Positions 11,786-23,650 of a DNA stretch of 64,000 nt are shown here, piece after piece. Each line of letters begins with the position of its first letter. Position 1 is the first letter of the stretch. Source of the DNA: Lepidonotus clava (Eukaryota; Annelida; Polychaeta; Phyllodocida; Polynoidae); contig OW387149.1 in the NCBI GenBank assembly GCA_936440205.1, positions 6,902,114 to 6,966,113 of the forward strand. The letters are read 5' to 3'. A program made the translations under genes and the position numbers. Under the pieces are notes generated by a model. The model was not told the DNA's origin. It saw only the letters and a program-made list of their open reading frames with translations, and did not search any database.

Positions 11786-13546
11786 TAAAAATAAAGTTTA
11801 ACCTTATCCAGTAATAAAAACATCTAAATAAACTATTAAAGATCAATTCAGAAAAATCAATAACATCAACTGCAGTGTTTTTCAATGAAAGCAACTAGAT
11901 ATATTCATACTTAAATAGATTATCTATGCTCCCCATGGAGAGGAACAAGGTAACATCACAAGGGCCAATGACCATACCATGCCCGTGTAAATACACATAC
12001 AATGCTTCTCATGTGTAACTCTTTGTGAGGAGATACAATCTTGAGGTTGGTAAATTATCCTCCTGTCTTTGCAATATTATCATGAAGCCCTCATACATGT
12101 TGGACTACCCTTCATTGAGACCACAATGAACCTAAACTAGAGTAAAGACCCATACCCACTAGGCGATTTAACCGGCGATGGGTGACGGGCAACTGGGGGA
12201 ATCGGCCGATTCTTATGATCGCCTGTCAGTATGGTATATTGAAATGTGCATGTTTGATCTGAATCGGCCGATTAAAGCCGCAAAAACCCTACTATGAGGC
12301 CGCAATATATAATCCAACTATCATATATGAGACCATAGGCTCCCCTCAACAAGGCCGTAGTTGCAGGTGCAAAATGACAGCAACATAATATCATATAATG
12401 TAAATTCATCTTGCTGTGGGTAGTACACCACATAAGGCCCAGTCAAAACAAAATTATGCAGGAATAAGTAATTCTAGTCACATTTCCTAAAGAAGCAGCG
12501 GGCGTCTGTCGCTGTGGCTGTTTAGAAAAGGTGATGGTGGGAGCTAGTTAGGCGCCGGGCTCGTCGTTAAGTCAGGCTTAGGCCTTATTTTTAGGCCCAC
12601 CTGCTTGTGGGCGTGATCCAGCCAGTTAGGCCGACAATAATTAATACTGAGCTTCCAGGCTGTTTTGGACTTTTTTTAGTTGGTGTCCCTAGGGATTGCT
12701 GTGCTTTTGTGTCACTTGGGATTTGAGGTTGAGATTTTGATACAGATTTTGATACAAGGCAATTATTTCTTCTTGTGTAATAGTGTACGGGTTGTTTTAC
12801 TTGCTCATAATTGAATAAGGCAAGCCCAACCTTGTAAAGACTGTTGTTAACATTTATTTTACAATGCATAATTTTTGATAAACAAATCCAATACCCTACT
12901 TATTATGTTCGTTGTTTTCATACACTCCACTCTGTATATTGCCAATGACCATTTGAATAGTGCGCGGAATTATATTCAATTTATTATCTATTTGAAAAAA
13001 ACAATCATATGAATTTCTTACCGGGACAAAGCTCTCAAACAATTAAAGGACATTGTGATATTATAACTTTAATTTTTATTTGACTTTGTATCTGTTTAGT
13101 CCTATATCAAATCAATTAGATTTTGACAAATGTAGAGAAACTTATATAGTTATCCATCTCCTTTAAATTGACAAACAATAAATAAAAATAAAAATTATGT
13201 TCCCCCATCTCTTTTAGCATTGCTTTGGGGTCAATTTAGGTTTTCCAACCCAAAACATCTTTTATCGTGCCGCACAACAAATAACGAAAGCACGACTTCC
13301 CTTGGCCTCGCTTAAAGAAAAATGATAATGACTGAGGTGGTTAAAACCTAAACTGAAGGCGGCCTGGCCTGAGCAGTGCTGACTGCCTGCAGGCGCCGGC
13401 CTCGGCAGTCATATTGATCTTTGTATGATCACAGGGGGCCCCCGGACCCGGCCTGCCTGGTATCGTCACTGGGGGACCTGCCCAGCACCAGCGACATCAG
13501 GAGCAGCTCGGGAGGAGCTCAGAGACTAGTCGGAGAGAGAGAGAGT
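11786..13546. other. Non-coding stretch with repeat ends and a GC-rich island
   Basis: Bases 12143-12275 carry a copy of a dispersed TAAAG-CCCATACCCACTAGG repeat (listed separately). A 92-codon open frame on the minus strand near 12591-12869 has no recognised domain. A GC-rich island at about 13340-13530 stands out from AT-rich flanks and opens one plus-strand frame of about 50 codons, but there is no convincing gene context. Confidence 0.4.
12143..12275 (+). repeat. Dispersed repeat copy, CCCATACCCACTAGG family
   Basis: This copy starts with TAAAGACCCATACCCACTAG and runs through GGCGATTTAACC, AATCGGCCGATTC and CAGTATGGTATATTGAAATG. The same order of words is found inverted at 18780-18926 and again at 61065-61216. 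A matching end in the opposite direction lies at 14381-14407, so a 2.27-kb element spanning 12143-14407 is possible, though two independent short copies explain it equally well. No coding capacity. Confidence 0.5.
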
Positions 13547-14080
13547 GACTCGCGGTGTGTTGGTGGTGGGTTTTAATTGTTAGGTACATGGTTATGTGGA
13601 TTTCAGTGTAGAGGTAGGGAAGAAACAGAATGACTCGCAGAGTGGTGGTGTTGGGCTTTAGTTGTTAGGTACATGGTCATGTGGATTTCAGTGTAGAGGT
13701 AGGGAAGAAAGTGAATTGTTTACAGTGTGTAAGTCTTCATTGTGAGTGGCCCTGTAGCTCTGGGAGAAAAGCAGTACTTGCAGTGTGTCTTACACTAGGC
13801 TTTAATTGTTAGTACATCGGTCTTATTAAGTTCTGTGCACTAGAACGGTTTGTAGTTTGTAGGACTTCATTGTTAGATATAGAGTGTTATCTAGTTATGA
13901 AGGGTGGTGTGAGCATAAATATAAGGGATAGATAAAGGCCTTTAATTTTTAGGGATAGGGATGTTAAAACGTTATGTAGATGGGCCTCCATGTTGATGTC
14001 AGGGAAGAATAGAATTGTTCACAACAACTAGATCTATAGCCTTTACTGTTGGGTTTATATGTGTTATTTAGTTGTGTATG
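13547..14080. repeat. Degenerate tandem repeat, unit about 84 bp
   Basis: Two well-preserved adjacent copies (about 13547-13629 and 13630-13714) share GACTCGC, GTTGTTAGGTACATGG, TATGTGGATTTCAGTGTAG and AGGTAGGGAAGAAA words. More diverged partial copies follow to about 14080, recognisable by CTTTAATTGTTAG, GGACTTCATTGTTAG and CAGGGAAGAA. No coding potential is evident. Confidence 0.5.
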
Positions 14081-14239
14081 TAGGTCTTAGTCTAGATGTT
14101 GATTGCACTGGCAGCCATTGCACTTGTTACGATCAGAGTAGGTATTGAATAGCTCACAGCTGACCTATTGAGTTGCTCCAATGACCTGACCCATTCTTAG
14201 GAGCGGGTTCAAGTGCTGTTCAACTGGGCATGGTCAGTA

Positions 14240-14407
14240 ATGGTCAATAGGGGCCTTCCATTAAGGATGTATGCAAATATTTCGAAAAATCCAGGTCCCC
14301 TCCCAGCTTCCCCACCTTTAGTTTAAAGCACGCATTGTATTTGTACAGAAACGTGCCCATATTTTCAAACATTCTGGTCAAAATCACCTAGTGGGTATGG
14401 GGCTTTA
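14240..14407 (+). repeat. Dispersed repeat copy, GGGGCCTTCCATTAAG family, plus inverted end
   Basis: The words TCAATAGGGGCCTTCCATTAAG, ATCCAGGTCCCC and GCACGCATTGTAT are matched in the same order, on the opposite strand, at about 51112-51266, and more weakly near 5066-5170. The last 27 bases (14381-14407) are the inverted CCCATACCCACTAGG end described at 12143. Confidence 0.45.
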
Positions 14408-16598
14408 GTGTCGTATTTGTTACACACTTAGAGTAAGACCACTACTCAAACCATTCAAACAGGGAGTTCCCATTGCGTGTCTGACTATAACAATGGCCAT
14501 TAGTCGGAATTGGCCAGTGGAAATTACAGACAATGCTTTACGGGCAGTTGGCTAATGTCGACTGAAACGCTACTCCATTGCATTATGGCAAGACCGAGTC
14601 ACTTTGTCTCTGAGAGCTCTAGATCACAAGTGCTTAAGCATTAAAGGGATTTGTTTGATTGTGAGGAGTCTTTGATTCAACTGTATCCACTAAATGCTGT
14701 ATTGATAGAATCTGATATGGATAACCTAAATGTATAATGTGAAAGAATATACTTACATAATAATAGCCCATATATTCAGTGAGCCAGTTACAAAAAGATA
14801 AGACATTGCATTCGGCAGTTGAATCACTGGATAATGGACATGGCTACCCTGTACTTTTTTAGGTACATTGGCGTCAATAAAGACGAATTAGTGACCTGCT
14901 GTGTAATTTTAGGGCTTATTGACATAGATGATGACTGTTCAGGATCCCTTAAATATTTCTACCTAGAAGATAAGCTGTTAGCTTTTCAATAATAATGACA
15001 ATGGTGGAAACAATAAATCTATCAAAAGTACATTATTACTGGTACATGACAGTTACAAAGTTTGAATATCCAGCAAAATACTAACAGCATAAATCATTAC
15101 TGAAATAAATTCCCTCATCCTTGTTCTCATTGAGATAGATGTAAGCTCTAAATTGTCACACAGTGTAGCTTGGAAGCCATTCCCTAATATGCTCTAAAAA
15201 CATTGAACAGTATTATTAGGAGGTGTATTTTTCTCCCCAGTCCTAGAACCCTTCTTTTCCCTATGGCAATACACTGAGTGTCAGAAGCTGAATGACTCTG
15301 GCCCCACCTGGGGCTATCAGGTGACGGAGCAGCTGGTCCGTAATGGAGCTAGTTACAACTGCTCAGAGCTTGGCACCACTCTCTGTTTGTAGGAGCCCGT
15401 ATGGCCACCTGAGGGATGTGCCTGAGATACCAGGAAGAGAGTCATTAACCACAGAGGACAGGGGTGGACAACTTGGATGAGTGAGTGAGTGAGTGAGTGG
15501 CTGATCGTGTGGATAACAGAGTGAGTGAGCGACTGAACAAGTGAGAAAGGGAGCCTACAGTAAGCAAGTACAGAAAAAAAGTGCTACATGAGTGAGGAAG
15601 TGTGTGAGTATGAAACAAGTGAGGGTGTGAGCATGTTAGAAAGTGAGCATGTGATTAATGACTGCATGTACAATACCATAACATACAACATCAAAGGGTA
15701 CCCAAACACAGATAAGACCTGAATATGACATTTTAAGAAAATGTTAACGTCAAATGAAAGCTCTCTTTCAATTAGGACATTTTAAGAGAAATAAGTGAGA
15801 GAAAAAAAACAGTAATAGAATTATCAGGTGATCACAAAATAAGACTTTTGAGATACATCAAAACCTAGAATAACCTAACATTTACAATAGCCTTATCATT
15901 TGGAAGAACAAAAAACGTCCTTTTAAGACCTGGATGGGCACCCTGCTTAAGAGGTCTTGCAAATATTGCAAAGAGATCCAAGCACAGGAGACATACCCTT
16001 TTGACATTCTGTGAATGTCAATATAGATCTACAGTTACATGGAACTACACGGGGACATCAAATAACCCCAGGATCAATTAAATACGTGTGATCTATTGGA
16101 CTGCAAGTCAGCATGAAGAATGCATGGCTGACCAGTTAGGGGAAGGGCAAATTGTGACAGATGGGGTTAGCATTGAGTCACCCGGGGAAGATTGAGTTAG
16201 TATAGATCCATCCTAACTAGGACACCACATTGTAAGGCCTGAAACAACACTGCCCCAGTGGCGACTTCTATTCTCAAATCAATGCCGGGATGTGTGTGTT
16301 GAGGTTTTGAATGCAGTTCCATTTTGAAGGAAACCTCAAGTTATAAAGCCACCAAGACTTTGCAGGCAATTTCACACCCATTTTGAGCGAAAAATGTCCT
16401 TCACTTTTGGACCTCCACATCCGGGCAGTATTGAGGCTGAGTCAACCCTATGGGGCCACCAATAAGGCAAACAATGGTATACATATATTTCTCGAATCTG
16501 GGCACTGATATCGTCTAGATCTGCAGGATTTTTAATACAGCGACTTTGAGTTTGGCCCCAATCAAATCCATCTGATATCTCGTCACCCTTTTACTGCT
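14408..16598. other. Non-coding stretch with a GTGA microsatellite
   Basis: No supported gene. A GAGT/GTGA tetranucleotide run lies at 15477-15499 and decays into GTGAG-rich sequence to about 15660. A GC-richer patch at 15285-15440 opens a plus-strand frame of about 44 codons, but with neither splice signals nor a recognised domain. The rest is AT-rich. Confidence 0.4.
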
Positions 16599-17685
16599 TA
16601 AACCTATATTCCACTACATGAGAGGGTCCGTACGAATTGAACCCAATAAACAGCTATTCTTGACCTCAGGCATCGCTGGCAGAATTTGCTAATATGTCGG
16701 CATACATGTCCTCTTGATTTTCTACCAGCAGGAGATATTTCCAATATAGATTGGCAGCACTCGCCTTCACAATACTTTTGCAACATTGCCGTTGTACTCT
16801 TGTCTCTCTTATTAACATCCCATGACTGTGGTTTTTCCTTCAAACACTAGGGGGAGAGCCGTGTAATTAAAAAGCTCATTGACTAGGCCGGTGGCTGAGT
16901 GACTACATCACTTTACCTCTCAGATCCCTGATTGCTTCCCCTCCCGGCCGTAATGGTCCCTGTCTTTTTATTCAGTGTTTTTTGTCGGAAATTAAAAGGA
17001 CATTATATCACACCATAACAATGGCAACGATAGATGCACTTTTCTGCACCAAATAGACCACTACATCTACTACCACGATAACACAATGGGTTGGATTGTC
17101 CTTGTCTATGTTTTTATGTGTAAAACGTCTCATAATCTGTCCTATGCTATATATCCATTTTATATGCTGATATTGATAAAAAGCTTTATCCATGTTGAAG
17201 ATGATGGAATGTGACCCTGCAAGTTATTGATCGCAGAGGGGGTTGTTGAGTTGTCAAGGAAGGTGGGGTTACTATCACTGCATCAATTATAGATCGGAGG
17301 CTTCCACAAACCAAATCAAGGCAATGAGCTGCATCTTTTTTTAACTGTGTCAATAAATTGGTTGCAAAAGATAACCCACTACCGCTCGCCCACCAGCTCT
17401 CATTACTTGGAAACTAACCCACGTGACGACATACGAGATCTAAGCCTGCACTGTTTTTATACTGTTTTCTGGTCCGAGTGTACTCCGCATATCGATTTGA
17501 TTCCATTGATCTTGTTTTTGTTGTATTTCTTCCCAAAAATATGGCATGCAACCATACGTCCTATATATCATTTAAAGAGAGCTATGAAACCTTCCTAATG
17601 ATAAATAACATGTATGCATTACCTTTATTTATATTGTTGATTTTAAGAATTGGTAGCAAAATCAGCATGTGGAATATAGGCTTTA
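16599..17685. mobile_element. Candidate 1.09-kb inverted-repeat element, TATTCCACAT family
   Basis: TAAACCTATATTCCAC at the left and GTGGAATATAGGCTTTA at the right are inverted copies of the terminal word seen in the 8432-8875 element. A SINE-like insertion (16886-17000) lies inside. Because this family is common here, the two ends may belong to separate short copies and not to one element. No recognised protein is encoded. Confidence 0.35.
16886..17000 (+). mobile_element. tRNA-derived SINE fragment (candidate)
   Basis: The sequence begins GGCCGGTGGCTGAGTGA, where TGGCTGAGTGA fits a polymerase III A box, and closes a tRNA-sized segment with CTCCCGGCCG at 16941-16950. The starting GGCCGG and closing CCGGCC can pair like an acceptor stem. 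The B-box position reads TGATTGCTTCC, a degenerate match. An AT-rich tail follows. The tRNA fold is damaged, so this is a SINE relic and not a functional tRNA gene. Confidence 0.5.
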
Positions 17686-18779
17686 TGATTGGCTCAATTG
17701 CTCGCTGCCCTAGGAGATATTGACTGTATGGTTTTCAGAGCGAGTAACTCACCGGATCATGTTTCGTTAGGGGATATGGGAAGGCCTGTTTGTAGGTGGT
17801 TGATCTGCTCGCCTAACCTTACCGTGTAAGCAACATTTAGCCTAAGCAGATTAGCTAATCCGTGCGATAATCTTATAACCTAATTCTGGATCCTAATCCT
17901 TGTTTGCTTAGAGCAACTCGATCAGGACCTCCTGGCATTTTGCCAAGTCCACAACGTCTTTACATGCAACTACCCACTTCAGCCTATATTCCACCTGCAG
18001 ACTTTGCTACCGATTTTTAGAATTGGTTGTGGAAGTAATGGTTAAAAACAGACATGAAATATATCCTAAGAATACACAATTAATTCTCTTCCTTAATGGT
18101 ATCTAAGATGCATGGTTGGAAGACAGAATAAGATTCATACAATATTGCCAGTATCAAAGTTATTAAATGGAATTCAGGTTTTTGATTTAAACTCTGTAGT
18201 GAACGTTTAAGTATGGAGGGCGCGTATATCAACTTTGAATGATTGCTTGTAAATTTCATATCAAAGCAATTGCAAATATTTCAATAGTTATCCTGCACAC
18301 ATGAGAATAGATCCTACAGTTATCGTGCATAATTTATGTTTCACTCCAAAATTATGATGAATCTAAGCTAAAAGAAAACATGGCATATTGCTGGATAACA
18401 AATCAAATCCAGAGTTCCTCATTCCTATAACGAGTCAAAAGTAAACTGAAGATAATATCAATTATTCTATTTATGTTTTCTTATTGTTTCCAATTGAAAT
18501 GATAATCACGAAGTCTACCTGTAAATAAGGTGCTCTGTCTATAATATAAACAGATAAAATGTAATAACATTATCTGAAGAGAAGTGTACGCCCAATTAAA
18601 AACCCCACATTATGAATTCCTAACAGACAACACCTTTCTTAAAGTGTTCCAAATATAGTCACCATAATCCATCAATCAGCTTTTTATATCTCCTCCATCA
18701 GGCTGCTCGATAAAGCTCTACACCCATTACACAATTTTGCTTACTGAGCGGAGCTAAAATCGGTTGATTTTCCAGATAA
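17686..18779. other. Non-coding stretch with a repeat fragment
   Basis: A fragment of the TATTCCAC family begins at 17979 (CAGCCTATATTCCACCTG, then GCTACCGATTTTTAG) and fades by about 18060. Otherwise AT-rich with no supported exon. Confidence 0.4.
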
Positions 18780-18926
18780 ACTGCCAATTTTGACACTCAT
18801 TCATATCAAATGTTTTCATTATAATATGCCATACTGATTGTTGGTCTGAATTGGTGTTAAAGTCGGCCAATTGCTTTGGTAGTAATCTGACAATTTGTGT
18901 GCCGATTCAGCCTAGTGTGGTGTAAG
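18780..18926 (-). repeat. Dispersed repeat copy, CCCATACCCACTAGG family (inverted)
   Basis: Read on the minus strand, this copy starts CTAAAGCCGCTTACACCACAC, continues with a GAATCGGC word and ends near the CAGTATGGCATATTATAATG segment, the same order as the copy at 12143-12275. The terminal word has diverged. No coding capacity. Confidence 0.45.
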
Positions 18927-20897
18927 CGGCTTTAGTATGCTTCAATAGGCCTCTTAAAAATTGCTCACAATGGCTCGTAGTGGCTGGAAACACCTGCTCC
19001 TTAATACTCGCCGTCAGCCTTGAGCTACACGTCTATTGTGTCCGGGATGCTAGAGCTGTGAGGAAAAATCGATGCTTCCCTCTAGGTCGGACAGAGACAG
19101 AGTAGGGGGCTGGTACTGGTACTTTATACTAAGGGCTGAGCTGTCAATCATTCTCTGAGGCAGGTGCCCCTTTTATAGTTGGTTAGGTTTTTTGTTCCAT
19201 TTTTCAATTATTTTCTCAAAAAGTGTATTTCATCTCCTTACTGAAGGAATTTCACAGATTTTCGGCTGCCTGGGTGATCTCGGACAAGTATATTGATTTT
19301 AATTCTCATCTCTTGACACTCAATATGTTAGATTGAAGGCCAAAGTAAAGGTATAGGTTGTGTCCATACCTTCGTCACTGCGCGAAGTTGTTTTTAAATT
19401 ATCTTTTTTAATGACATCTGATTTTTTAAAATGATGTCATTAAGTGAATTAGTCCATTGCTTTACAACACCTTTACAATAACGTTCAGAATCGTAGAGGT
19501 CAAAGGGAAAATTAATGCAAAGGTCTAGGAAAGGTCACGTTCCGATAACGTTGAATGAACCTGAATTGCTCCATTCCCAAAACAAAACTGTTAGTAATTG
19601 TCTCTTTGTTGTGCTGTTTATTGTCCTCTATTTGAACAGATTTGATTCTTTTAGTAGAAAGCGTCTCCTTAATCCACGGAGTAACATGTCCTATATCAGA
19701 CGTCTCAAGCAAAGAGTGCCTCTAATTAGGAGTATGTCAATGGAAAATGGCACATCCAAAATCTATAAACAAAACAAAAATGTCGTTACATATTTACTTA
19801 CTTCTTCATGGTCTCTACATGCAAAGATACATTTTTGTAAAACTGCACCCTGTATGAAAAGTTGTATGTTTTCATCATGATGACTGCTTCCACCGTTTGT
19901 ATGGAGATAGATATGGATATAGCACCATAATGTAACACAAAATGTAAAGGACAGTCCCACACTGTAACATATGGACATTATTATCGTAACAAGCTGTCGC
20001 CTGTCACCCATACAGACCAATATTTGTACAGCTCATGAATGAAACACAAAAAGAAGGCTTTAGCGGCTGATGCAAATGTGACTGTAGTCTGTGAGTCAGC
20101 CCCCTGAATAGCCCTCTGGTACCTTTAGTGACCATGCCATGTACAGACCATCTTAATGTATGCTGGTACTCCTGGCTACCAACACATTTAAAGCAGATTG
20201 TCTCCACAGGGTGACACAACCAAAGCGACATAAGCAAGTGGGGATTCCACATGGAGACAGATTTAGAGAATTTCATTGGCAACACTGGGAAACACAGTGT
20301 TGAAGGGCTTTCATTAGATTTACCATGTTTTATTGATGTTGTTGCCCTCAGCAATAGCTAAACAATGTAATTTTCATGGGCAACACAACAGCAGCAATTC
20401 AGAAAAGTAGTTGCCGACTGTTGCCATACTTTTGCTGTGTGTTTGTTGCCATGTGGAATCCATCCTTTATGGAATCCACCCTTTATGCCATGTTTCAACT
20501 TCAAGATTTTCATCGCCATTTCAGACATGAAGGAATATGATATGCAATTAAAACGTAAGTACTATTGAACATCGTTGTGCCAATTTAGCACTAACATATG
20601 TTTTGCTATTTCACTATCTACTTAGAAATACACAAAAAGGACTAATGACATATTTCATCCGTGTATATCTCACCAGCCAAAATTATTTTTAACTGCCTTT
20701 TTATCACCCAACCCATCCTTTTCATGGTATACCAAAAATATCATATCCGTGCCTTTGAACTTCTAATTCTAGATCTCTTAGATAATGTGAATGGCCGCAA
20801 ATGCCACCCCTGTGTGCCCTTCCCCTTACTTCCTGTGTAGGATAACCGTCATAAAAGCTTCAGTAATAGGTATGCATTACCTCATTAAGGTGCCCAA
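18927..20897. other. Non-coding stretch, nothing recognised
   Basis: AT-rich DNA. Open frames near 19515-19880 and 20004-20354 lack recognisable domains, splice context and codon bias, and overlapping frames on both strands are equally long. No RNA gene or clear repeat was seen. Confidence 0.4.
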
Positions 20898-21102
20898 TGC
20901 CTATATTTGACGTGCCGATTCCACTGCCGATTTCAAAAATTTGTGGTAGTAACTTAACTTAAATATCAACACGTTATATAAAAGGTTTAACATTTTACTT
21001 TAAAATATATGATGCATGGCATCATGCCATATTCTCAGAGAAAATCAAACAAATTCAAAATTGCCGGCAGCAAAATCGGTATGTAGAATTCAGGTCTGAA
21101 GG
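20898..21102. mobile_element. Short palindromic element, TATTCCACAT family
   Basis: The left part (TGCCTATATTTGACGTGCCGA, then CTGCCGATTT) is matched in inverse by the right part (CGGCAGCAAAATCGG, then TATGTAGAATTCAGG). The right flank AGAAAATCAAACAAATTCAA is almost the same as the sequence at 8816-8838 in the 8432-8875 element, confirming a common family. No coding capacity. Confidence 0.5.
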
Positions 21103-23299
21103 TCTGACCATAATAAGCTAATGCCTTTGACCTTTCGCTAATACACTTTCCCATTAGGAATATCACCCCGATACTGAAATACATCTGCATGTGGGCACTT
21201 ATGTTATCAAGTCGACACAAATCCCTCTGTTGATGGTGCTATGGGGAAAACTTTTACATTTAGTTATAATCTGTGGACAGGCCAGACCGCAGTTGAAAGT
21301 TTTTCTGCTAAGAAAAGTTCTTGTCAGGGGACTAAAAGTCTATGTGATACTAATGATATTTGTAACTTATGTGTGTACACAAATACGTCGTTATTGTTGC
21401 CATGAGTTTATATATTCCCTAAATTGTGCATGATGATGAGAAACTTATATGGGAAGAAATATCTTAACATAAGGTTATTTATAGTTATATTTTGCTGGTG
21501 TTTTCCTTATGTTTTTGCAGCGGGCGTTACAACGCAAGATAAGATAATAATTATTACAAACGAATCCAAGGAAAGTCAAGCCAAGGGTCAATTCCCTCAG
21601 AAAGATCTTGAAGAAACTGACACAACTGGAATATCATTCTCCTATTGTAGAAATGTGACAAGAATGAACCCCACATAAAAAAAATCATCTTGGCATCGAG
21701 TCAAACAATAACGCACACAGTCTGCGTTATTGTGGCTACTATAAAACATATGAGTAGATTCATTACCCCTTAGTGGGCAGACAAACCATCCACACCACCC
21801 AGGGCTCAGATGCTGACTGTTGTTTTGTAAGGGGACAAATGTACAGGCCTGAGAGGTAGCCCGGGGGGGAGAGACTCTTTGAAGGTTACTACCCACAGCC
21901 AAAATATCGACCCAATTCTTTGTCACAAGCTGCTCCTGATTTTCACTTGACTGCCCCCCCCCCCCTTTATTTTAAGGGGCGGGGATATAGATGATTGTCC
22001 TTAAAATACAGGGTGTCTTTAAACCATCAAAATAGAAAAATATTAACAAAGTTCCTTATGGTAACATCTGATTATATTTTAATTACTTTGCGTTATGAAA
22101 TAAAGTAAACAACAGCGCTAAGTTTCAAATACTTGCTCTTATATTGATCTCTAAAAGTATTTCCCCACTCCCTACTTAATTCCTCAAAAAAGGTGCTGAT
22201 CACCCCTCAATTTTGAGATTGACTACATTGTGGAGCTGTTTGGGCACCCTTTCAAGACCCAAGTACACCCCCCCCCCCTCCCTTACCCTGGGGAGGTAGG
22301 CCTTCCGTGCGTATGCGGAGTTTGCACTGTTTGCTGTTTGGTGCCAAACTCATTAGGGACCAGCCTGGTGTGAACCTATCAATTACACATCACCTGCACA
22401 GAGTAGGTCTGAAGAGAAATACTCAGAAGATAATGAGGAGGTCAGATTTTCCCAGTATTCCTTTCTCAAATTGAATTTCTGCAGTTGATATTCATTCAAA
22501 TAGAAGAGGTGTGTGAAAATAGACATTTGCTGACCTCTGAGTTTTTTTTTTCATGGGGATATCAATAATTATTAAGGTTCATAAAAAGTATATAAAAGGT
22601 AATGGAATGGTTATGTATGTACTTTTACAAACCTTTATGGAATAAATCTTTCAAAATCTTTCGCAATGTCAGTAAATACTTATTTTTGTGGAGGGACAGT
22701 TTCTATTCAGTGACCCCAATTGCAAGGCATTGGCAATATCTTGGTTTGCCATATGTGAATAAAGATGTTACAATATTGTTTTATCATCTGTCTACAAAAT
22801 TATTTATTTCTCGCCTCCCTAAAGGTGTCCCTCCTCTAATAACCTTCAATACTTCGACCTTTCAAGACTTTAGCTGGTCAGTCAGTTTAAATATTTCTGG
22901 TTTGAGTACAGAACTTAACCAGGCATTATTAAAGGCTCCCTAATATTTACTATCAAAATGCACTCCATGAAAGTGCATTTGTGAATTGCTGTCAATACAC
23001 TTTCGTTGGTGGCCATAAATAATTGCAGGCATGGCCAACAGATATTTATAAACATGTTGGTAAAAACATCCTGGCCAATGATACTAATGTAAATCAGCAG
23101 CACCCACTTCCACCAATGGTGTTGCAAAAGTGCCCGGAGTATTTCACCACGGAAGCATTCCATTTCCCCAATATCAGCAGCACACACTTTTGATCTGTGC
23201 AATACAACCTTAAAGCCTAAAGATCAGCTGCAGTCTAGTCCCTTTACATCTGATACCTCATAATATTTGTCTGGGCACGTCCCTGTCCTTGGAGCTGCC
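21103..23299. other. Non-coding stretch with homopolymer runs
   Basis: Poly-C runs occur near 21954-21966 and 22268-22278. Several 60-110-codon open frames lie here on both strands, but none has a recognisable motif or exon boundary. Nothing else was recognised. Confidence 0.4.
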
Positions 23300-23650
23300 T
23301 AGACGCTCTCTGACAGGGACATGACTGTCACCTTAGAGAGGGGAGATAGGGGCCAAATTAGCCTTCCGGGGACAGGCAGGTTGACAGCAGGAGCAGAATG
23401 GGTCTCGACCATTAAATTTGACAGCGTGACATGACCGTTTCTCGATTTTGACACAGGTCATTTGGATAAATAAGTGACAGGAACATAGGACTGGGGCATT
23501 TCTTAAAATGAACTGGACAACAGGGCAATTGATTAAATTAAACAAACCAGATTTACAGAAATAAAGGACAGGGCCATATGGAAGAATCATCTTTTCAAAT
23601 TGAAGCGCAGCATCGGGAACTCCCAATCAAGGGCCCCCAGCCACCGTGCC
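23300..23650. repeat. Dispersed repeat copy with GACATG/TTTGACA words
   Basis: The sequence contains repeated words of the type TTAAATTTGACAGCGTGACATGACC, spaced about 30-40 bp apart and variably decayed, and ends CAATCAAGGGCCCCCAG. The same internal words and the same GGGGCCC-type end are found at 47081-47345 and 52866-53068. The three loci are inferred to be copies of one non-autonomous family with internal sub-repeats. Confidence 0.45.

Noticed and set aside
15285-15440. GC-richer patch with a 44-codon plus-strand frame
   Set aside because: No splice signals fit the frame and no protein family is recognised.
20004-20354. 116-codon minus-strand frame
   Set aside because: No domain, no codon bias, and no relation to the neighbouring NWD-like exons.
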